Shown here piece after piece: positions 25,111 to 34,466 of a DNA stretch of 64,000 bases. Both the position numbers and the translations under genes were made by a program. The first letter of the stretch is position 1; each line of letters opens with the position of its first letter. The notes beneath the pieces were generated by a model that was given only the letters and a program-made list of their open reading frames with translations, did no database searches and was not told the DNA's origin. This DNA comes from Pseudomonadota bacterium (GTDB lineage: Bacteria; Pseudomonadota; Gammaproteobacteria; Burkholderiales; Ferrovaceae): contig JAJZPN010000004.1 in the NCBI GenBank assembly GCA_021811145.1, positions 36,854 through 100,853 of the forward strand. Reading direction: 5' to 3'.

Positions 25111-26370
25111 TCACAGCCTACCAGTAATATATCGTTGAATTAAGGTCAAAATAGCCTCTGTCGCCCCTTGATGAGTTAAGGTGAAGTGCTTACCCGCCTC
25201 TCCCATCTGAACTCGTTTAGTCGTGTCTTTTAGGAGTTCAGGAATGAGTGTTAGTAATTCTTCTACTTTATTAAAACGTACAGCAGCTCCCGCATCCAAA
25301 GCAAAGCGTACTGCTTCTTGGAAGTTGTAAGTATGCGGACCCACAATCACCGGGCAACCCATAGCGGTGGCTTCAATGAGATTTTGTCCGCCAAAGGGAA
25401 GAATACTGCCACCCATGATGGCAATATCTGCTGCTTGATAATAGTTACCCATTTCTCCCATACTATCTCCTAGTAACACGCCAACCTCATCAGGCACTGC
25501 CTTGTGCTGACTACGTTTTATAAAAGCAATATTTTTTCTAGTGAGAAGAGCGGCAACCTCATTAAAGCGTTGCGGATGACGAGGGACGATGATGAGAAGT
25601 TGGTTAGCAATGCTTAAGCGTTTAAATAGAGCGATAATGAGTTCTTCTTCACCTGCTCTAGTGCTTGCTGCAAGCCAGACTGGCCGATTACTAGACCAGA
25701 GAAGACGTAGGTTTTCTGTGGAGGTATCTTGAATTGTTTTAGCTGCATCAAATTTAATGTTTCCCACTACAACCACTTCTTTTGCGCCTAATAATTTAAA
25801 GCGTTCAGCATCTTGAGCAGATTGTGTTGCAATCACACTTAATTGATTGAGTATGTCGTTGGTGAGTGGTTGATAACGCTGATATTTCTCAAAAGACCGC
25901 TGGGATAGGCGCGCATTGACCAGCAGTAAAGGGATTTTTTGTTCGCGACATTGGACAATTAATTCAGGCCAAATTTCTGTTTCTAACAAAATACCCATGT
26001 CAGGTTGAATGCGTTGTAAGAAACGTTGTACTGACCCTTTGGTGTCATAGGGAAGATAACAACGAAAAGCGAGTTGATTGAGGTTGCTCTCATCAGTTGT
26101 GCGACCGGTAGGTGTCATATGTGTTAATACAATACTGTGCTCTGGGTAACGCTCTTTTAAGCGTCGGACAAGAGTGAGAGCAGCTCGGGTTTCGCCAACG
26201 GATACAGCATGTAACCAAATAACGGGAGCTTGTTTTTTGAAGGGCACAAAACCCAAACGCTCGAGCCAGTGTTGGCGATAGCGTGGATCAAGACGCCCTT
26301 TCCACCACAGTCTTAAAAAAGCCAGGGGTAGAAGACAAAGAATGAGTAAACGATAACGAATCATACGCAC
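25111..26370 (-). CDS. waaA: 3-deoxy-D-manno-octulosonic acid transferase
   Basis: KdtA/WaaA adds Kdo to lipid IVA at the cytoplasmic face of the inner membrane, the first step of LPS core assembly. The 419-residue GT-B protein has an N-terminal membrane anchor, 'WLHAVSVGETRAA' with the catalytic glutamate, 'ETEIWPELI' and the C-terminal nucleotide-sugar region (GGSILPFGGQNLIEA). The frame starts at GTG 26370; an ATG two codons later is equally possible. It overlaps waaC by up to 10 nt. Confidence 0.95.
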   Translation of the reverse strand: MRMIRYRLLILCLLPLAFLRLWWKGRLDPRYRQHWLERLGFVPFKKQAPVIWLHAVSVGETRAALTLVRRLKERYPEHSIVLTHMTPTGRTTDESNLNQLAFRCYLPYDTKGSVQRFLQRIQPDMGILLETEIWPELIVQCREQKIPLLLVNARLSQRSFEKYQRYQPLTNDILNQLSVIATQSAQDAERFKLLGAKEVVVVGNIKFDAAKTIQDTSTENLRLLWSSNRPVWLAASTRAGEEELIIALFKRLSIANQLLIIVPRHPQRFNEVAALLTRKNIAFIKRSQHKAVPDEVGVLLGDSMGEMGNYYQAADIAIMGGSILPFGGQNLIEATAMGCPVIVGPHTYNFQEAVRFALDAGAAVRFNKVEELLTLIPELLKDTTKRVQMGEAGKHFTLTHQGATEAILTLIQRYITGRL

Positions 26371-27305
26371 AAGTTAAGAATAGAGCTCACCTCAGGCATC
26401 ATACCAATTCCACCCACATTGGTGGCCAGTTTACTCCCATAAACACCAGTTGCTTGGGGGTCAGTATCAGTATAAATGGCGATTACTTTTTGTTTTAGTG
26501 CCACAGCCAAATGGGTGAGCCCTGTGTCTACTCCCACAACAAATTCTGCCTCCTGTAATAGACTCGCAAGAGTGGTTAGAGAGGATTTGGGGAGTGCATG
26601 AGCGCCGTTAATTTGCCCGGCAATCAACTGAGCTCTCTGCTGCTCTTTGGCATTACCTGAGGGCAGTAAAATAGATAAGCCATGAAGTGCCAGTTGTCGT
26701 CCTAAATCAATCCAATTCTCAACAGGCCATTCTTTACTAGCGCGACTTGTGGCATGCAGAAAAACCACATATTTTGCTGCCGGGCGTTGAGTAGTGAATA
26801 GAGCCGGTGCTTTGATACCATAATCTACTTCATGAGGCGGTGTGTAACCAAAAACCTGTGCAAGTAGCTGTCGGTTACGTTCCACAGCATGAAGTTCTCT
26901 GGATACACGGTGAGTATTTTGATAACAAAAACTAGCTAAGGGCTCACGAATACTGTCGCGGTCAAAGCCGTGACGCGACCCGGGTAACAGTCTAGCAATC
27001 AGTGCGCTTTTTATGAGTCCCTGACAATCCACTGACAGATCATAGGGGGTATGGCGAATAGTGTGTAAGCGATGAAAAAACTCTTGCCACGTGGCGATTG
27101 TTAACCAATGGTGGCGCCAACGTCTTAAGGCAATGGTTTGAACTTGCTGCACGTGATTGTGGAGGGCGGGAATTTCTTTAAAAGACTCCTCCACCAACCA
27201 ATCAATAGCAACCTCTGGATGAAAACGAGCCAAGTCCGTCACAGCGGGTAAGGCATGAATAACATCTCCCAGAGATGAGGTTTTAATGAGTAACAATGTT
27301 GACAT
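26361..27305 (-). CDS. waaC: Lipopolysaccharide heptosyltransferase I
   Basis: WaaC attaches the first heptose to the Kdo of the LPS inner core. The GT9 family features are present: 'LLIKTSSLGDVIHALPAVTDL' split around the start, the central DCQGLIKSALIA, and the C-terminal GVDTGLTHLAVALK donor site. I chose the ATG at 27305 (314 aa) over an upstream in-frame start because the KTSSLGD motif normally lies within about ten residues of the N-terminus. It forms an operon with waaA. Its presence implies a heptose-containing core. Confidence 0.94.
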   Translation of the reverse strand: MSTLLLIKTSSLGDVIHALPAVTDLARFHPEVAIDWLVEESFKEIPALHNHVQQVQTIALRRWRHHWLTIATWQEFFHRLHTIRHTPYDLSVDCQGLIKSALIARLLPGSRHGFDRDSIREPLASFCYQNTHRVSRELHAVERNRQLLAQVFGYTPPHEVDYGIKAPALFTTQRPAAKYVVFLHATSRASKEWPVENWIDLGRQLALHGLSILLPSGNAKEQQRAQLIAGQINGAHALPKSSLTTLASLLQEAEFVVGVDTGLTHLAVALKQKVIAIYTDTDPQATGVYGSKLATNVGGIGMMPEVSSILNLCV

Positions 27306-27408
27306 GTGAGCATTGTAGGGTGAGCGCTGCAAACACGCTACTTTTTCCTGTTATAGGATTTTATGCTTTGCCATGAATCGGCTTTTTTTGTCATGCTAGA
27401 ATGCATCC

Positions 27409-28416
27409 ATGACTATTTTACTTACAGGAGCAGCAGGGTTTATTGGCATGCATGTGGCACAGAGGCTGTTGGAGCAAGGCCAGCGTGTGATTGGTGTTGA
27501 TAATTTAAACTGCTATTACTCCGTTCAATTAAAACGTGATCGACTAAGTCGATTAGAGGCTCTTGATGGCTTTCATTTTTATGAGTTGAGTATTGAAAAC
27601 CGTGAGGCAGTGGAAGCTGTTTTTAAACAACACAGTATCGATCAAGTAATACATTTAGCTGCTCAAGCAGGAGTGCGCTACTCCTTAGAGGCACCCTATA
27701 CCTACGTAGAGAGTAATGTCACAGGGTTATTAACTATTCTTGAGATGTGTCGTTTTTATGCGGTTAAGCATTTACTCTTTGCCAGCTCCTCAAGTGTCTA
27801 TGGTTCCAATCAGTCTATGCCATGGCATGAGGGGCAAGGGGTGGATCACCCCTTAAGCCTGTATGCGGCAACCAAGCGCGCCAATGAGGCAATGGCGCAT
27901 TCTTACAGCCATTTGTTTGGCATCCCTACCACGGGACTGCGCTTTTTTACGGTCTATGGACCCTGGGGTCGGCCTGATATGGCGTACTTTAAGTTTGCTG
28001 AAGGAATTAGTCAGGGGCAACCCATTACGGTATTTAATGAAGGGCAGATGTACCGTGATTTTACTTATGTAGATGACATTGTGTATGGCGTAGTGGCACT
28101 ACTTGATCATCCCCCTCACGCCTCTCCAGGGGAAGCTCTACTCAACACAGACCCGGCAACGAGCGAGGCACCTTGGCGTATTCTTAATATTGGCCATGAA
28201 GAGCCGGTGTTATTAATGGATATGATTAATATCCTTGAGACACTGCTTAATAAAAAGGCCGTGATTAATTGGCAGCCTTTTCAGAAAGGCGATGTACTCT
28301 CAACCTATGCCAGTAATACACGATTACGAGAATTAATTGGTCCACTCCCGCGCACCCATTTACAAGAGGGATTAGAGCGTTTTGTGAAGTGGTATGTTGA
28401 CTGGAGGCATCAATGA
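27409..28416 (+). CDS. NAD-dependent epimerase, UDP-glucuronate 4-epimerase-like
   Basis: This 335-residue extended SDR has the NAD motif TGAAGFIG at residues 6-13 and the catalytic tetrad in SSSVYG and YAATK. The early 'VDNLNCYY' segment and overall length match the CapI/LpsL group, which converts UDP-glucuronate to UDP-galacturonate for surface glycans. Substrate is inferred from similarity only. The glycosyltransferase downstream starts in its stop codon (ATGA), and both lie between LPS core genes and msbA, so a role in LPS core or capsule is likely. Confidence 0.88.
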   Translation: MTILLTGAAGFIGMHVAQRLLEQGQRVIGVDNLNCYYSVQLKRDRLSRLEALDGFHFYELSIENREAVEAVFKQHSIDQVIHLAAQAGVRYSLEAPYTYVESNVTGLLTILEMCRFYAVKHLLFASSSSVYGSNQSMPWHEGQGVDHPLSLYAATKRANEAMAHSYSHLFGIPTTGLRFFTVYGPWGRPDMAYFKFAEGISQGQPITVFNEGQMYRDFTYVDDIVYGVVALLDHPPHASPGEALLNTDPATSEAPWRILNIGHEEPVLLMDMINILETLLNKKAVINWQPFQKGDVLSTYASNTRLRELIGPLPRTHLQEGLERFVKWYVDWRHQ

Positions 28417-29150
28417 GTTTGTCTGTCATTATCATTGCCAAAAACGAATCTCATGCTATTGCGGATTGTCTTGAATCAGTGTCCTTTGCTGATGAAATTA
28501 TTCTCATTGATGGCGGTAGTACCGATGATACGGTAGAAAAGGCCAAGGCATTGGGCGCTCAAGTTCATGTGAACAGTCATTGGCAAGGTTTTGGTTTTCA
28601 GAAAAACTTAGCCCTGCATCACGCTACACAAGAATGGGTATTATCCATTGATGCTGATGAGCGGGTTACTCCTGAATTAAAAAATGACATAGTGCGTGCC
28701 ATGACTGAGCGTCAATTTTCTGTCTATCGACTGCCGCGCTCATCGAGTTACTGTGGTCATTTTATGCGCCATGGCGGTTGGTGGCCTGATTATGTGGTGC
28801 GCCTCTTTAAACGTGGTGAGGCAGAGTTTAGCGCTGATAGGGTACATGAGCGGATAGAAACCAATCAGCCAATTGGCACACTACGCCATCCTCTCATTCA
28901 CTTGACCTATGAAACCCTTGAGGAAGTGATTAATAAAACCAATCAGTATTCAACACTTGGCGCTGAGATGCTTTTTGACAAAGGTCGCCGTGGAGGGCTT
29001 GGTGTGGCGAGCTTGAAAGCGCTGTGGGCGTTTTTGCGAACCTACATTCTACGAGCAGGATTTTTAGATGGAGGGTATGGATTTTTATTAGCTGTCAGCA
29101 ATGCCCAAACCACCTTTTATCGCTACGCCAAACTATGGCTTAAGCGCTAG
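28413..29150 (+). CDS. Family 2 glycosyltransferase, LPS core type
   Basis: This 245-residue GT2 enzyme has the GT-A nucleotide-binding start (SVIIIAKNESHAIADCLES), the metal-binding 'SIDADERV' and a C-terminal amphipathic/hydrophobic region. It resembles the WaaE/KdtX group that adds beta-linked glucose to the inner-core heptose. It is translationally coupled to the epimerase by a 4-nt overlap. Its 3' end overlaps convergent msbA by 11 nt. Confidence 0.9.
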   Translation: MSLSVIIIAKNESHAIADCLESVSFADEIILIDGGSTDDTVEKAKALGAQVHVNSHWQGFGFQKNLALHHATQEWVLSIDADERVTPELKNDIVRAMTERQFSVYRLPRSSSYCGHFMRHGGWWPDYVVRLFKRGEAEFSADRVHERIETNQPIGTLRHPLIHLTYETLEEVINKTNQYSTLGAEMLFDKGRRGGLGVASLKALWAFLRTYILRAGFLDGGYGFLLAVSNAQTTFYRYAKLWLKR

Positions 29151-30897
29151 CCAAGGACTGCATACGCCATAGTTTAGTGTAATACCCATCCTGAACTAAT
29201 AGCTCCTGATGTTTGCCTACTTCAACAATTTTTCCTTGATTAAGTACCACAATGCGATCAGCCGCTTCAATGGTTGACAGGCGGTGAGCGATGACCACTG
29301 TGGTGCGTCCTTGCATGAGGGTTTCTAATGCGGCTTGAACAAGGCGCTCAGACTCGGTATCTAATGCTGAGGTAGCCTCATCAAGAATAAGAATAGGGGC
29401 ATTTTTAAGTAGCGCTCTGGCAATAGCCATACGTTGTCTTTGGCCACCTGAGAGGCGAGCGCCGTTTTCACCAACTAAGGTGTCAAAACCCTGTGGTAGA
29501 TTGTCTATGAATTCCAAGGCGTGAGCTGCTTTAGCGGCTTTTCTAATATGATCAAGAGACGTGCCGCGAAGTGGTCCATAGGCAATATTATTAGCAATGG
29601 TGTCGTTAAATAACACCACATCTTGGCTCACCACAGCAATATGAGCACGTAAACTTTCTAGTGTTAAGGCGCTTAAGGGATGGCCATCTAGAAAAACTGT
29701 ACCGCTCTGTGGTTGATAAAAACGTGGGATAAGGTTGGCGAGGGTGGTTTTACCACTGCCTGATTGCCCCACCAAGGCCACCGTTTCTCCTGCTTGAATG
29801 GTGAGTTGAACGCGATCTAAGGCGGGTTTACTTTGATTGTTATATTGAAAAGTGACTTCATCAAAACGAATTTCGCCACGCACGTCGTGAATAGCATGGT
29901 TCCCATCGTTTATTTCAATAGGTTCATCGATTAATAAAAACACACTTTCAGCAGCGGCCAATCCGCGTTGTAGGGATTCGCTGATATCTGATAAGCGCTT
30001 TAATGGGGCAAGAAGCATGATCATGGCGGTGATGAAAGAGACAAACCCGCCTACTGTGGTTTCATCGGCTCCTGCTTGAATGGTGGCCATCCAGACGATG
30101 ATGGAGATGGCAATGGCGGCAAAAAACTGGACTAAAGGGACATTGGCAGCAGAGGTGGCGGCTTGTTTGGTATTAAGGCGTCTCACTAGGTTACTTGCTT
30201 GATGAAAACGCTCTGACTCTAATTCTGCCCCACCAAACACTTTAATCACTTTCTGGCAATTAATGGTTTCATCTACCACCGTACTAATGCCACCCATGGC
30301 ATCTTGCGTGGCACGATTCACCTGTCTTAGGCGGCCATTCACTCTTTTGACCAGAAAAGCAATGGGTGGGGCTGCTAATAGAGTAATGCTGGTGAGTTTC
30401 CAGTTAAGTATCAATAACCAACCCAATAAGCCAATCACCACAAATGTATCAGTGACTAGGTTGGTGATAACAGAGGTGGCGGCGGTCATCACCTGACTGA
30501 CGTCATAAATTAGTTTTGAGATAAGGGTGCCTGCGGGATGCTCATCATAATAGGAGACGGGAACATGTAATAGGCGCTCAAACATTTTTGTGCGTAAGTC
30601 CATGACCACTTTATTACCCACCCAATTCATGGCGAATTTAGAGATAAAGTTGGCTACCCCACGAATGACAAATAAACCGAGCAACATAACAGGTACCCAG
30701 TGCATCCACAGCGGGTCTTTGTGAACAAAGCTTTTATCAAGTAGAGGTTTTAATAGAGCAGGGAGGGAAGGCTCAGTTGCCGCGGTAATAACCATACCAA
30801 CAATTGCTAAGAGAAATTGAGCACGGTAGGGGTAGACGTAACCCAATAGCCTGCGATAGAGACCGGTACTTAATAATGACAGAACAAATTTACTCAC
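29140..30897 (-). CDS. msbA: Lipid A export ATP-binding/permease protein MsbA
   Basis: MsbA flips lipid A-core across the inner membrane. The 585-residue half-transporter has an N-terminal six-helix domain and a C-terminal ATPase with Walker A (GQSGSGKTTL), the signature LSGGQRQRMAIARAL, Walker B (ILILDEATSALD) and the H-loop (VIAHRLST). Start is GTG at 30897. Neighbouring waaA/waaC and the LPS glycosyltransferase support the lipid A assignment over a generic ABC exporter. Confidence 0.94.
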   Translation of the reverse strand: MSKFVLSLLSTGLYRRLLGYVYPYRAQFLLAIVGMVITAATEPSLPALLKPLLDKSFVHKDPLWMHWVPVMLLGLFVIRGVANFISKFAMNWVGNKVVMDLRTKMFERLLHVPVSYYDEHPAGTLISKLIYDVSQVMTAATSVITNLVTDTFVVIGLLGWLLILNWKLTSITLLAAPPIAFLVKRVNGRLRQVNRATQDAMGGISTVVDETINCQKVIKVFGGAELESERFHQASNLVRRLNTKQAATSAANVPLVQFFAAIAISIIVWMATIQAGADETTVGGFVSFITAMIMLLAPLKRLSDISESLQRGLAAAESVFLLIDEPIEINDGNHAIHDVRGEIRFDEVTFQYNNQSKPALDRVQLTIQAGETVALVGQSGSGKTTLANLIPRFYQPQSGTVFLDGHPLSALTLESLRAHIAVVSQDVVLFNDTIANNIAYGPLRGTSLDHIRKAAKAAHALEFIDNLPQGFDTLVGENGARLSGGQRQRMAIARALLKNAPILILDEATSALDTESERLVQAALETLMQGRTTVVIAHRLSTIEAADRIVVLNQGKIVEVGKHQELLVQDGYYTKLWRMQSLASA

Positions 30898-31010
30898 AAT
30901 GATGGTTTTTTATTTAAATAATATGACCTACAGTATAACTTACCTTTGTTAACACCGACGATGGGCGAATCTGATAAGATAGATGGCAAGTAAAAATAAT
31001 TTAGGTTGCT

Positions 31011-31592
31011 ATGAATACTGTATCACATCGATTATTAACCGCTTTGTTGTTAACGCTCATGGTGTTGTTGACGCAGAGCCACCATTTTATGACGCTCTAT
31101 CAATTTCCTCCCGCAGCCTTTGCTGTGATGTATTTGGGTGGATTCTTCTTGGGACGGTTGAGTTGGTTGGTTTATTTATCCTGTGTTGTTTTACTTGTAG
31201 ATAGTCTCACCATAAGCCTAGGTTGGGCCTTTGGTGCTTACTTTAGCTGGTCTTATCTATTTATGTTTCTGGCCTATGCGCTAATGTGGTATGCAGGGCT
31301 CTGGGCTAGCCAACAATGGCATCATGGTTTAGGAAAGAGTATTTTTACCACGCTAATTAGTTTTTTTAGTATTGCTTTGGCAGAGATGATTGCCAGTGGT
31401 AGTTTTTACCTATTAAAAACACCTACCCCGCATAGCCTATCGGGACTGTTGCAATACTATATGACCTGGGCTTATCAGTCTGTGGAGTCTTTCTTGTTTT
31501 GGGCGCTGCCTATTATGGCAATCTACTATGTCGTAAAAGTAGCAATGCTGACCCTTAAAGCTGGCTCTCGCCACGATCTCATGCAACGTTAG
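31011..31592 (+). CDS. Conserved integral membrane protein of unknown function
   Basis: The 193-residue product has about five or six hydrophobic segments and almost no soluble domains. The overall pattern, with short loops and a 'FFLGRLSWLVYL' segment, resembles S-components of ECF-type vitamin transporters, but I see no specific motif and no riboswitch upstream. It is divergent from msbA (113 nt) and lies 8 nt before a small coiled-coil gene and zapA, with which it is probably co-transcribed. Confidence 0.75.
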   Translation: MNTVSHRLLTALLLTLMVLLTQSHHFMTLYQFPPAAFAVMYLGGFFLGRLSWLVYLSCVVLLVDSLTISLGWAFGAYFSWSYLFMFLAYALMWYAGLWASQQWHHGLGKSIFTTLISFFSIALAEMIASGSFYLLKTPTPHSLSGLLQYYMTWAYQSVESFLFWALPIMAIYYVVKVAMLTLKAGSRHDLMQR

Positions 31593-31600
31593 CGAGGTGT

Positions 31601-31801
31601 ATGGATAAACATTTCGTCAATTTAGAGAAAAAAATCGAGCGCGTGGTGGCGCAGTGTGATGCGCTTCGCTCTGAAAACCTCAAATTAAGGCAGGAGTTAC
31701 TGCAAAAAATCGACGAAATGAGATACCTCAGTGATAAAGTTGAGGAAGCCAAACATCGCTTACATCAACTTATGAACAAGGTGACGGAGGAGAGTGAATG
31801 A
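31601..31801 (+). CDS. Small coiled-coil protein (ZapB-like)
   Basis: The 66-residue protein is almost entirely predicted coiled coil: heptad leucines and charged residues run from residue 5 to the end (for example 'ALRSENLKLRQELLQKIDEM'). It belongs with the short ZapB/SlyX-like proteins found before zapA in beta- and gammaproteobacteria. A division role is inferred from position. Its stop overlaps the zapA start (ATGA). Confidence 0.85.
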   Translation: MDKHFVNLEKKIERVVAQCDALRSENLKLRQELLQKIDEMRYLSDKVEEAKHRLHQLMNKVTEESE

Positions 31802-32118
31802 GCGCAGATCATGGCCGTTCTTCTGTGGTTGAATTTACTCTTTTTGACCGCTCCTATCGGCTTGCCTGTGAGGCTGATCAAAAACTTCTCCTTGAACAAG
31901 CTGCCACTGAGTTTATTCGTCGCGTTCAAGAAATCAAAGAATCTCGCTCTGGCATGGGCCCTGAAAGTGCTGCGGTGATGGCTGGCATTAATTGTATGTT
32001 TGAGTTATTAGAACTACAAGCGGTGAGTTCATGGGATGTGACTGAGATAAAACAGAAGATAAAGTCACTGGAAACTCAACTTGAGCGTTGTTTTTACGAG
32101 CAAGATACTTTATTCTAG
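31798..32118 (+). CDS. zapA: Cell division protein ZapA
   Basis: ZapA cross-links FtsZ filaments and stabilises the Z ring. The 106-residue protein has the N-terminal FtsZ-binding globular part ('LFDRSYRLACEADQKLLLEQ') and a C-terminal helix forming the tetrameric coiled coil. It is translationally coupled to the small coiled-coil gene upstream, and 6S RNA follows directly, the classic zapA-ssrS arrangement. Confidence 0.94.
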   Translation: MSADHGRSSVVEFTLFDRSYRLACEADQKLLLEQAATEFIRRVQEIKESRSGMGPESAAVMAGINCMFELLELQAVSSWDVTEIKQKIKSLETQLERCFYEQDTLF

Positions 32119-32300
32119 ATATCCCCTGTGGTGTTTGTTACGGTTATATATTCTTTGAACCGATAATCATCTTACCCGGAGATTTGCTAAAGGAAGTCTG
32201 TTGTGCGCATCCCATGGGACGTGCCTGATGATTTCGGCAGGTCACCACTCTTGAAGAGCCTGGGTTCAAGATGCTAACCGGACGGCGCTATGGGGGATTC
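32119..32300 (+). ncRNA. ssrS: 6S RNA
   Basis: 6S RNA mimics an open promoter and sequesters sigma-70 RNA polymerase in stationary phase. The region follows zapA at once, as in most proteobacteria. Its ends pair (ATCCCC near 32121 with GGGGAT near 32293-32298, continuing GGTGTT with GGCGCT), giving the closing stem. The conserved 3' element GGGTTCAAG lies at about 32262-32272. Total size of about 180 nt is typical. The central bubble was not folded in detail; exact ends are estimated. Confidence 0.85.
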
Positions 32301-32350
32301 TTCTACTCCTCCCCCTCGTTAGATTGAAAGCAAACGATGACTTGTTAATG

Positions 32351-33277
32351 CTAATCTTGGCCACTTGCTGTGGTGGGCGGGTTAAGCATGGCGGGCGCCA
32401 CTTCAAAGAGGAACTGTTTGAAAGCCCGTGCCACAGGAGAGTGACGCTTGTCACGGTGATGAACCAAATGCCAATCACGCACAATAGGGAATTCAGGCAC
32501 CGATAGGGTCACTAAGCGATTGGTTTCAAGCTCTAAGGTGATGGTGTGCTCTGACAAGAAGGCAATACCCATGCCGGCAATAGCAGCTTGTTTAATGGTC
32601 TCATTACTACTCATCTCCATACGTGGTTTAACTACTAAACCATGTTGCGCCAGAAAACGCTCAAAGAGCTCACGGGTACCGGAGCCTTTCTCACGTAACA
32701 GGAAGGGTTCTGCAGCAACGCGCTCTAGTGTTAAGCGTTTGGCTTGAGTGAGAGGGTGATTGGGGGGAGCCACAATCAAATGAGCATTTCTAGCAAAGGC
32801 CTGATTAATCAGATCCATGCCCTCAGGAGGTTGACCCATGATGGCAAAATCCACTTCATTTTCCATTAATTGCTCAACAATCCCCGCTCGGTTATTGACA
32901 GAGAGTTTTAATTGAACGGCTGGGTACTGCTCACAAAAGCGTGCTAATAAGTTTGGGGCGAAGTATTTGGCAGTACTAATAATAGCGATATCTAAACGAC
33001 CACTCACCCCTTCGCGTAAACTCTCTAGCGCTTCCCTGGCTTCTTTCATTTGTTTGGCTATAATCCTGGTATGCTCAAATAATTCTTTACCGGCATGGGT
33101 TAAGAAAATGCGCTTACCCATATGTTCGAATAAAGGCAGTCCGGCAAGGTCTTCAAGCTGTTTAATTTGCATGGACACAGCAGGTTGGGTTAAGTGAAGT
33201 TCTTCGCTGGCTCGAGAAAAATTAAGGTGACGAGCAACGGATTCAAAAATTTGTAACTGACGGAAAGTGAAATGCAT
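32351..33277 (-). CDS. cbbR: LysR-family transcriptional regulator, CbbR-like
   Basis: The 308-residue protein has an N-terminal winged HTH (about residues 5-65, 'FSRASEELHLTQPAVSMQIKQ' split) and a C-terminal periplasmic-binding-like effector domain. Sequence features ('EQYPAVQLKLSVNNRAGIVEQL') match CbbR, the activator of Calvin-cycle operons. It is divergent from gap-pgk-pyk-purC, whose first products are Calvin/glycolysis enzymes. I see no cbbLS here, so the target operon and autotrophy are inferred. It takes the place that fau (ygfA) occupies after 6S RNA in E. coli. Confidence 0.85.
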   Translation of the reverse strand: MHFTFRQLQIFESVARHLNFSRASEELHLTQPAVSMQIKQLEDLAGLPLFEHMGKRIFLTHAGKELFEHTRIIAKQMKEAREALESLREGVSGRLDIAIISTAKYFAPNLLARFCEQYPAVQLKLSVNNRAGIVEQLMENEVDFAIMGQPPEGMDLINQAFARNAHLIVAPPNHPLTQAKRLTLERVAAEPFLLREKGSGTRELFERFLAQHGLVVKPRMEMSSNETIKQAAIAGMGIAFLSEHTITLELETNRLVTLSVPEFPIVRDWHLVHHRDKRHSPVARAFKQFLFEVAPAMLNPPTTASGQD

Positions 33278-33293
33278 GAAGCGACCTCTTATG

Positions 33294-33390
33294 TATAAGA
33301 ATATCTTATACTACTTAGATATGGCTCGTATACTATTTTATGATGACAAATTGATAACAAACCTTAAGTATCTACTAAAAAATACTTAGG
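33294..33390. promoter_or_regulatory. Two inverted repeats between cbbR and gap
   Basis: A 17-bp palindrome at 33294-33310 (arms TATAAGA / TCTTATA) lies 17 nt from the cbbR start. A second inverted repeat at 33362-33390 (arms CCTTAAGTAT / ATACTTAGG) lies 45 nt before the gap start. LysR regulators typically bind a recognition and an activation site in the divergent region, so these are good candidates for autoregulation and for control of the gap operon. Binding is inference. Confidence 0.5.
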
Positions 33391-33434
33391 GGTAAAAGTT
33401 TTTTTAAAAAAATTCTCGACTAGGGGGAGCAATA

Positions 33435-34445
33435 ATGACAATTCGTATTGGTATTAATGGTTATGGCCGTATTGGACGCAATGTTCTTCGTGCTTTGTAT
33501 GAATCCGGGCGTAAAGACATTCAAGTGGTAGCAATTAATGACTTGGGTAACTCAGAAACCAATGCCCACTTAACTCGTTATGACACAGCTCATGGTAAGT
33601 TTTCTGGGGAAGTGCGTGTAGAAGGCGATTCAATTATCGTTAATGGCGATAAAATTAAAGTGTTTTCACAACGTAATCCTGCTGAAATCCCATGGGGTAG
33701 TGTGGGAGCCGATGTGGTGCTTGAGTGTACGGGTTTATTTACCACCAAAGAAAAAGCCTCCGCTCACTTAACAGGTGGTGCTAAAAAAGTGATTATCTCA
33801 GCTCCAGGTGGCAAAGACGTGGATGCCACAGTGGTGTATGGGGTGAATCATTCAGTATTGAATTCGTCCATGACAGTGATTTCTAACGCTTCTTGTACCA
33901 CGAACTGTTTAGCACCTCTGGTTAAGCCATTACATGAAGCCATTGGCGTGGTGAAAGGATTGATGACTACCGTTCACTCTTACACCAACGATCAAGTATT
34001 AACGGATGTGTACCATAGCGACTTACATCGCGCTCGTTCAGCCACCATGTCCATGATTCCGACTAAAACCGGCGCGGCTGCTGCTGTGGGTCTCGTATTA
34101 CCAGAATTGAACGGTAAATTGGATGGTTTTGCTGTACGTGTCCCAACCATTAATGTGTCGTTAGTGGATTTAACCTTTGAAGCAGCGCGTGATACCACAG
34201 TGGAAGAAGTGAACGCCATTATGAAAGCCGCCTCAGAGGGACCATTAAAAGGCATTTTAAACTACAACACAGCGCCTCTCGTGTCAGTGGACTTTAACCA
34301 TGACCCTGCCTCAAGTACCTTTGATGCTGGTTTAACTAAAGTATCAGGTGGTAATTTGGTAAAAGTCTTGTCATGGTATGACAATGAGTGGGGCTTTAGT
34401 AACCGTATGTTAGACGTGACTGCTGCTTGGATGGCCGCAAAATAA
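33435..34445 (+). CDS. gap: Type I glyceraldehyde-3-phosphate dehydrogenase
   Basis: The enzyme interconverts glyceraldehyde-3-phosphate and 1,3-bisphosphoglycerate in glycolysis, gluconeogenesis or the Calvin cycle. The 336-residue protein has the N-terminal Rossmann motif [10 protein letters not shown], Asp36 in INDLGN favouring NAD, and the catalytic Cys154 in [20 protein letters not shown] Shine-Dalgarno precedes the ATG. It heads the four-gene operon gap-pgk-pyk-purC. Confidence 0.97.
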   Translation: MTIRIGINGYGRIGRNVLRALYESGRKDIQVVAINDLGNSETNAHLTRYDTAHGKFSGEVRVEGDSIIVNGDKIKVFSQRNPAEIPWGSVGADVVLECTGLFTTKEKASAHLTGGAKKVIISAPGGKDVDATVVYGVNHSVLNSSMTVISNASCTTNCLAPLVKPLHEAIGVVKGLMTTVHSYTNDQVLTDVYHSDLHRARSATMSMIPTKTGAAAAVGLVLPELNGKLDGFAVRVPTINVSLVDLTFEAARDTTVEEVNAIMKAASEGPLKGILNYNTAPLVSVDFNHDPASSTFDAGLTKVSGGNLVKVLSWYDNEWGFSNRMLDVTAAWMAAK

Positions 34446-34466
34446 CTTTTTGGAGAGCCATTTATC

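Noticed and set aside
30983..31204. ORF of 73 codons overlapping the membrane protein gene
   Set aside because: Out of frame with the better gene at 31011 and cysteine-rich without a motif; a shadow.
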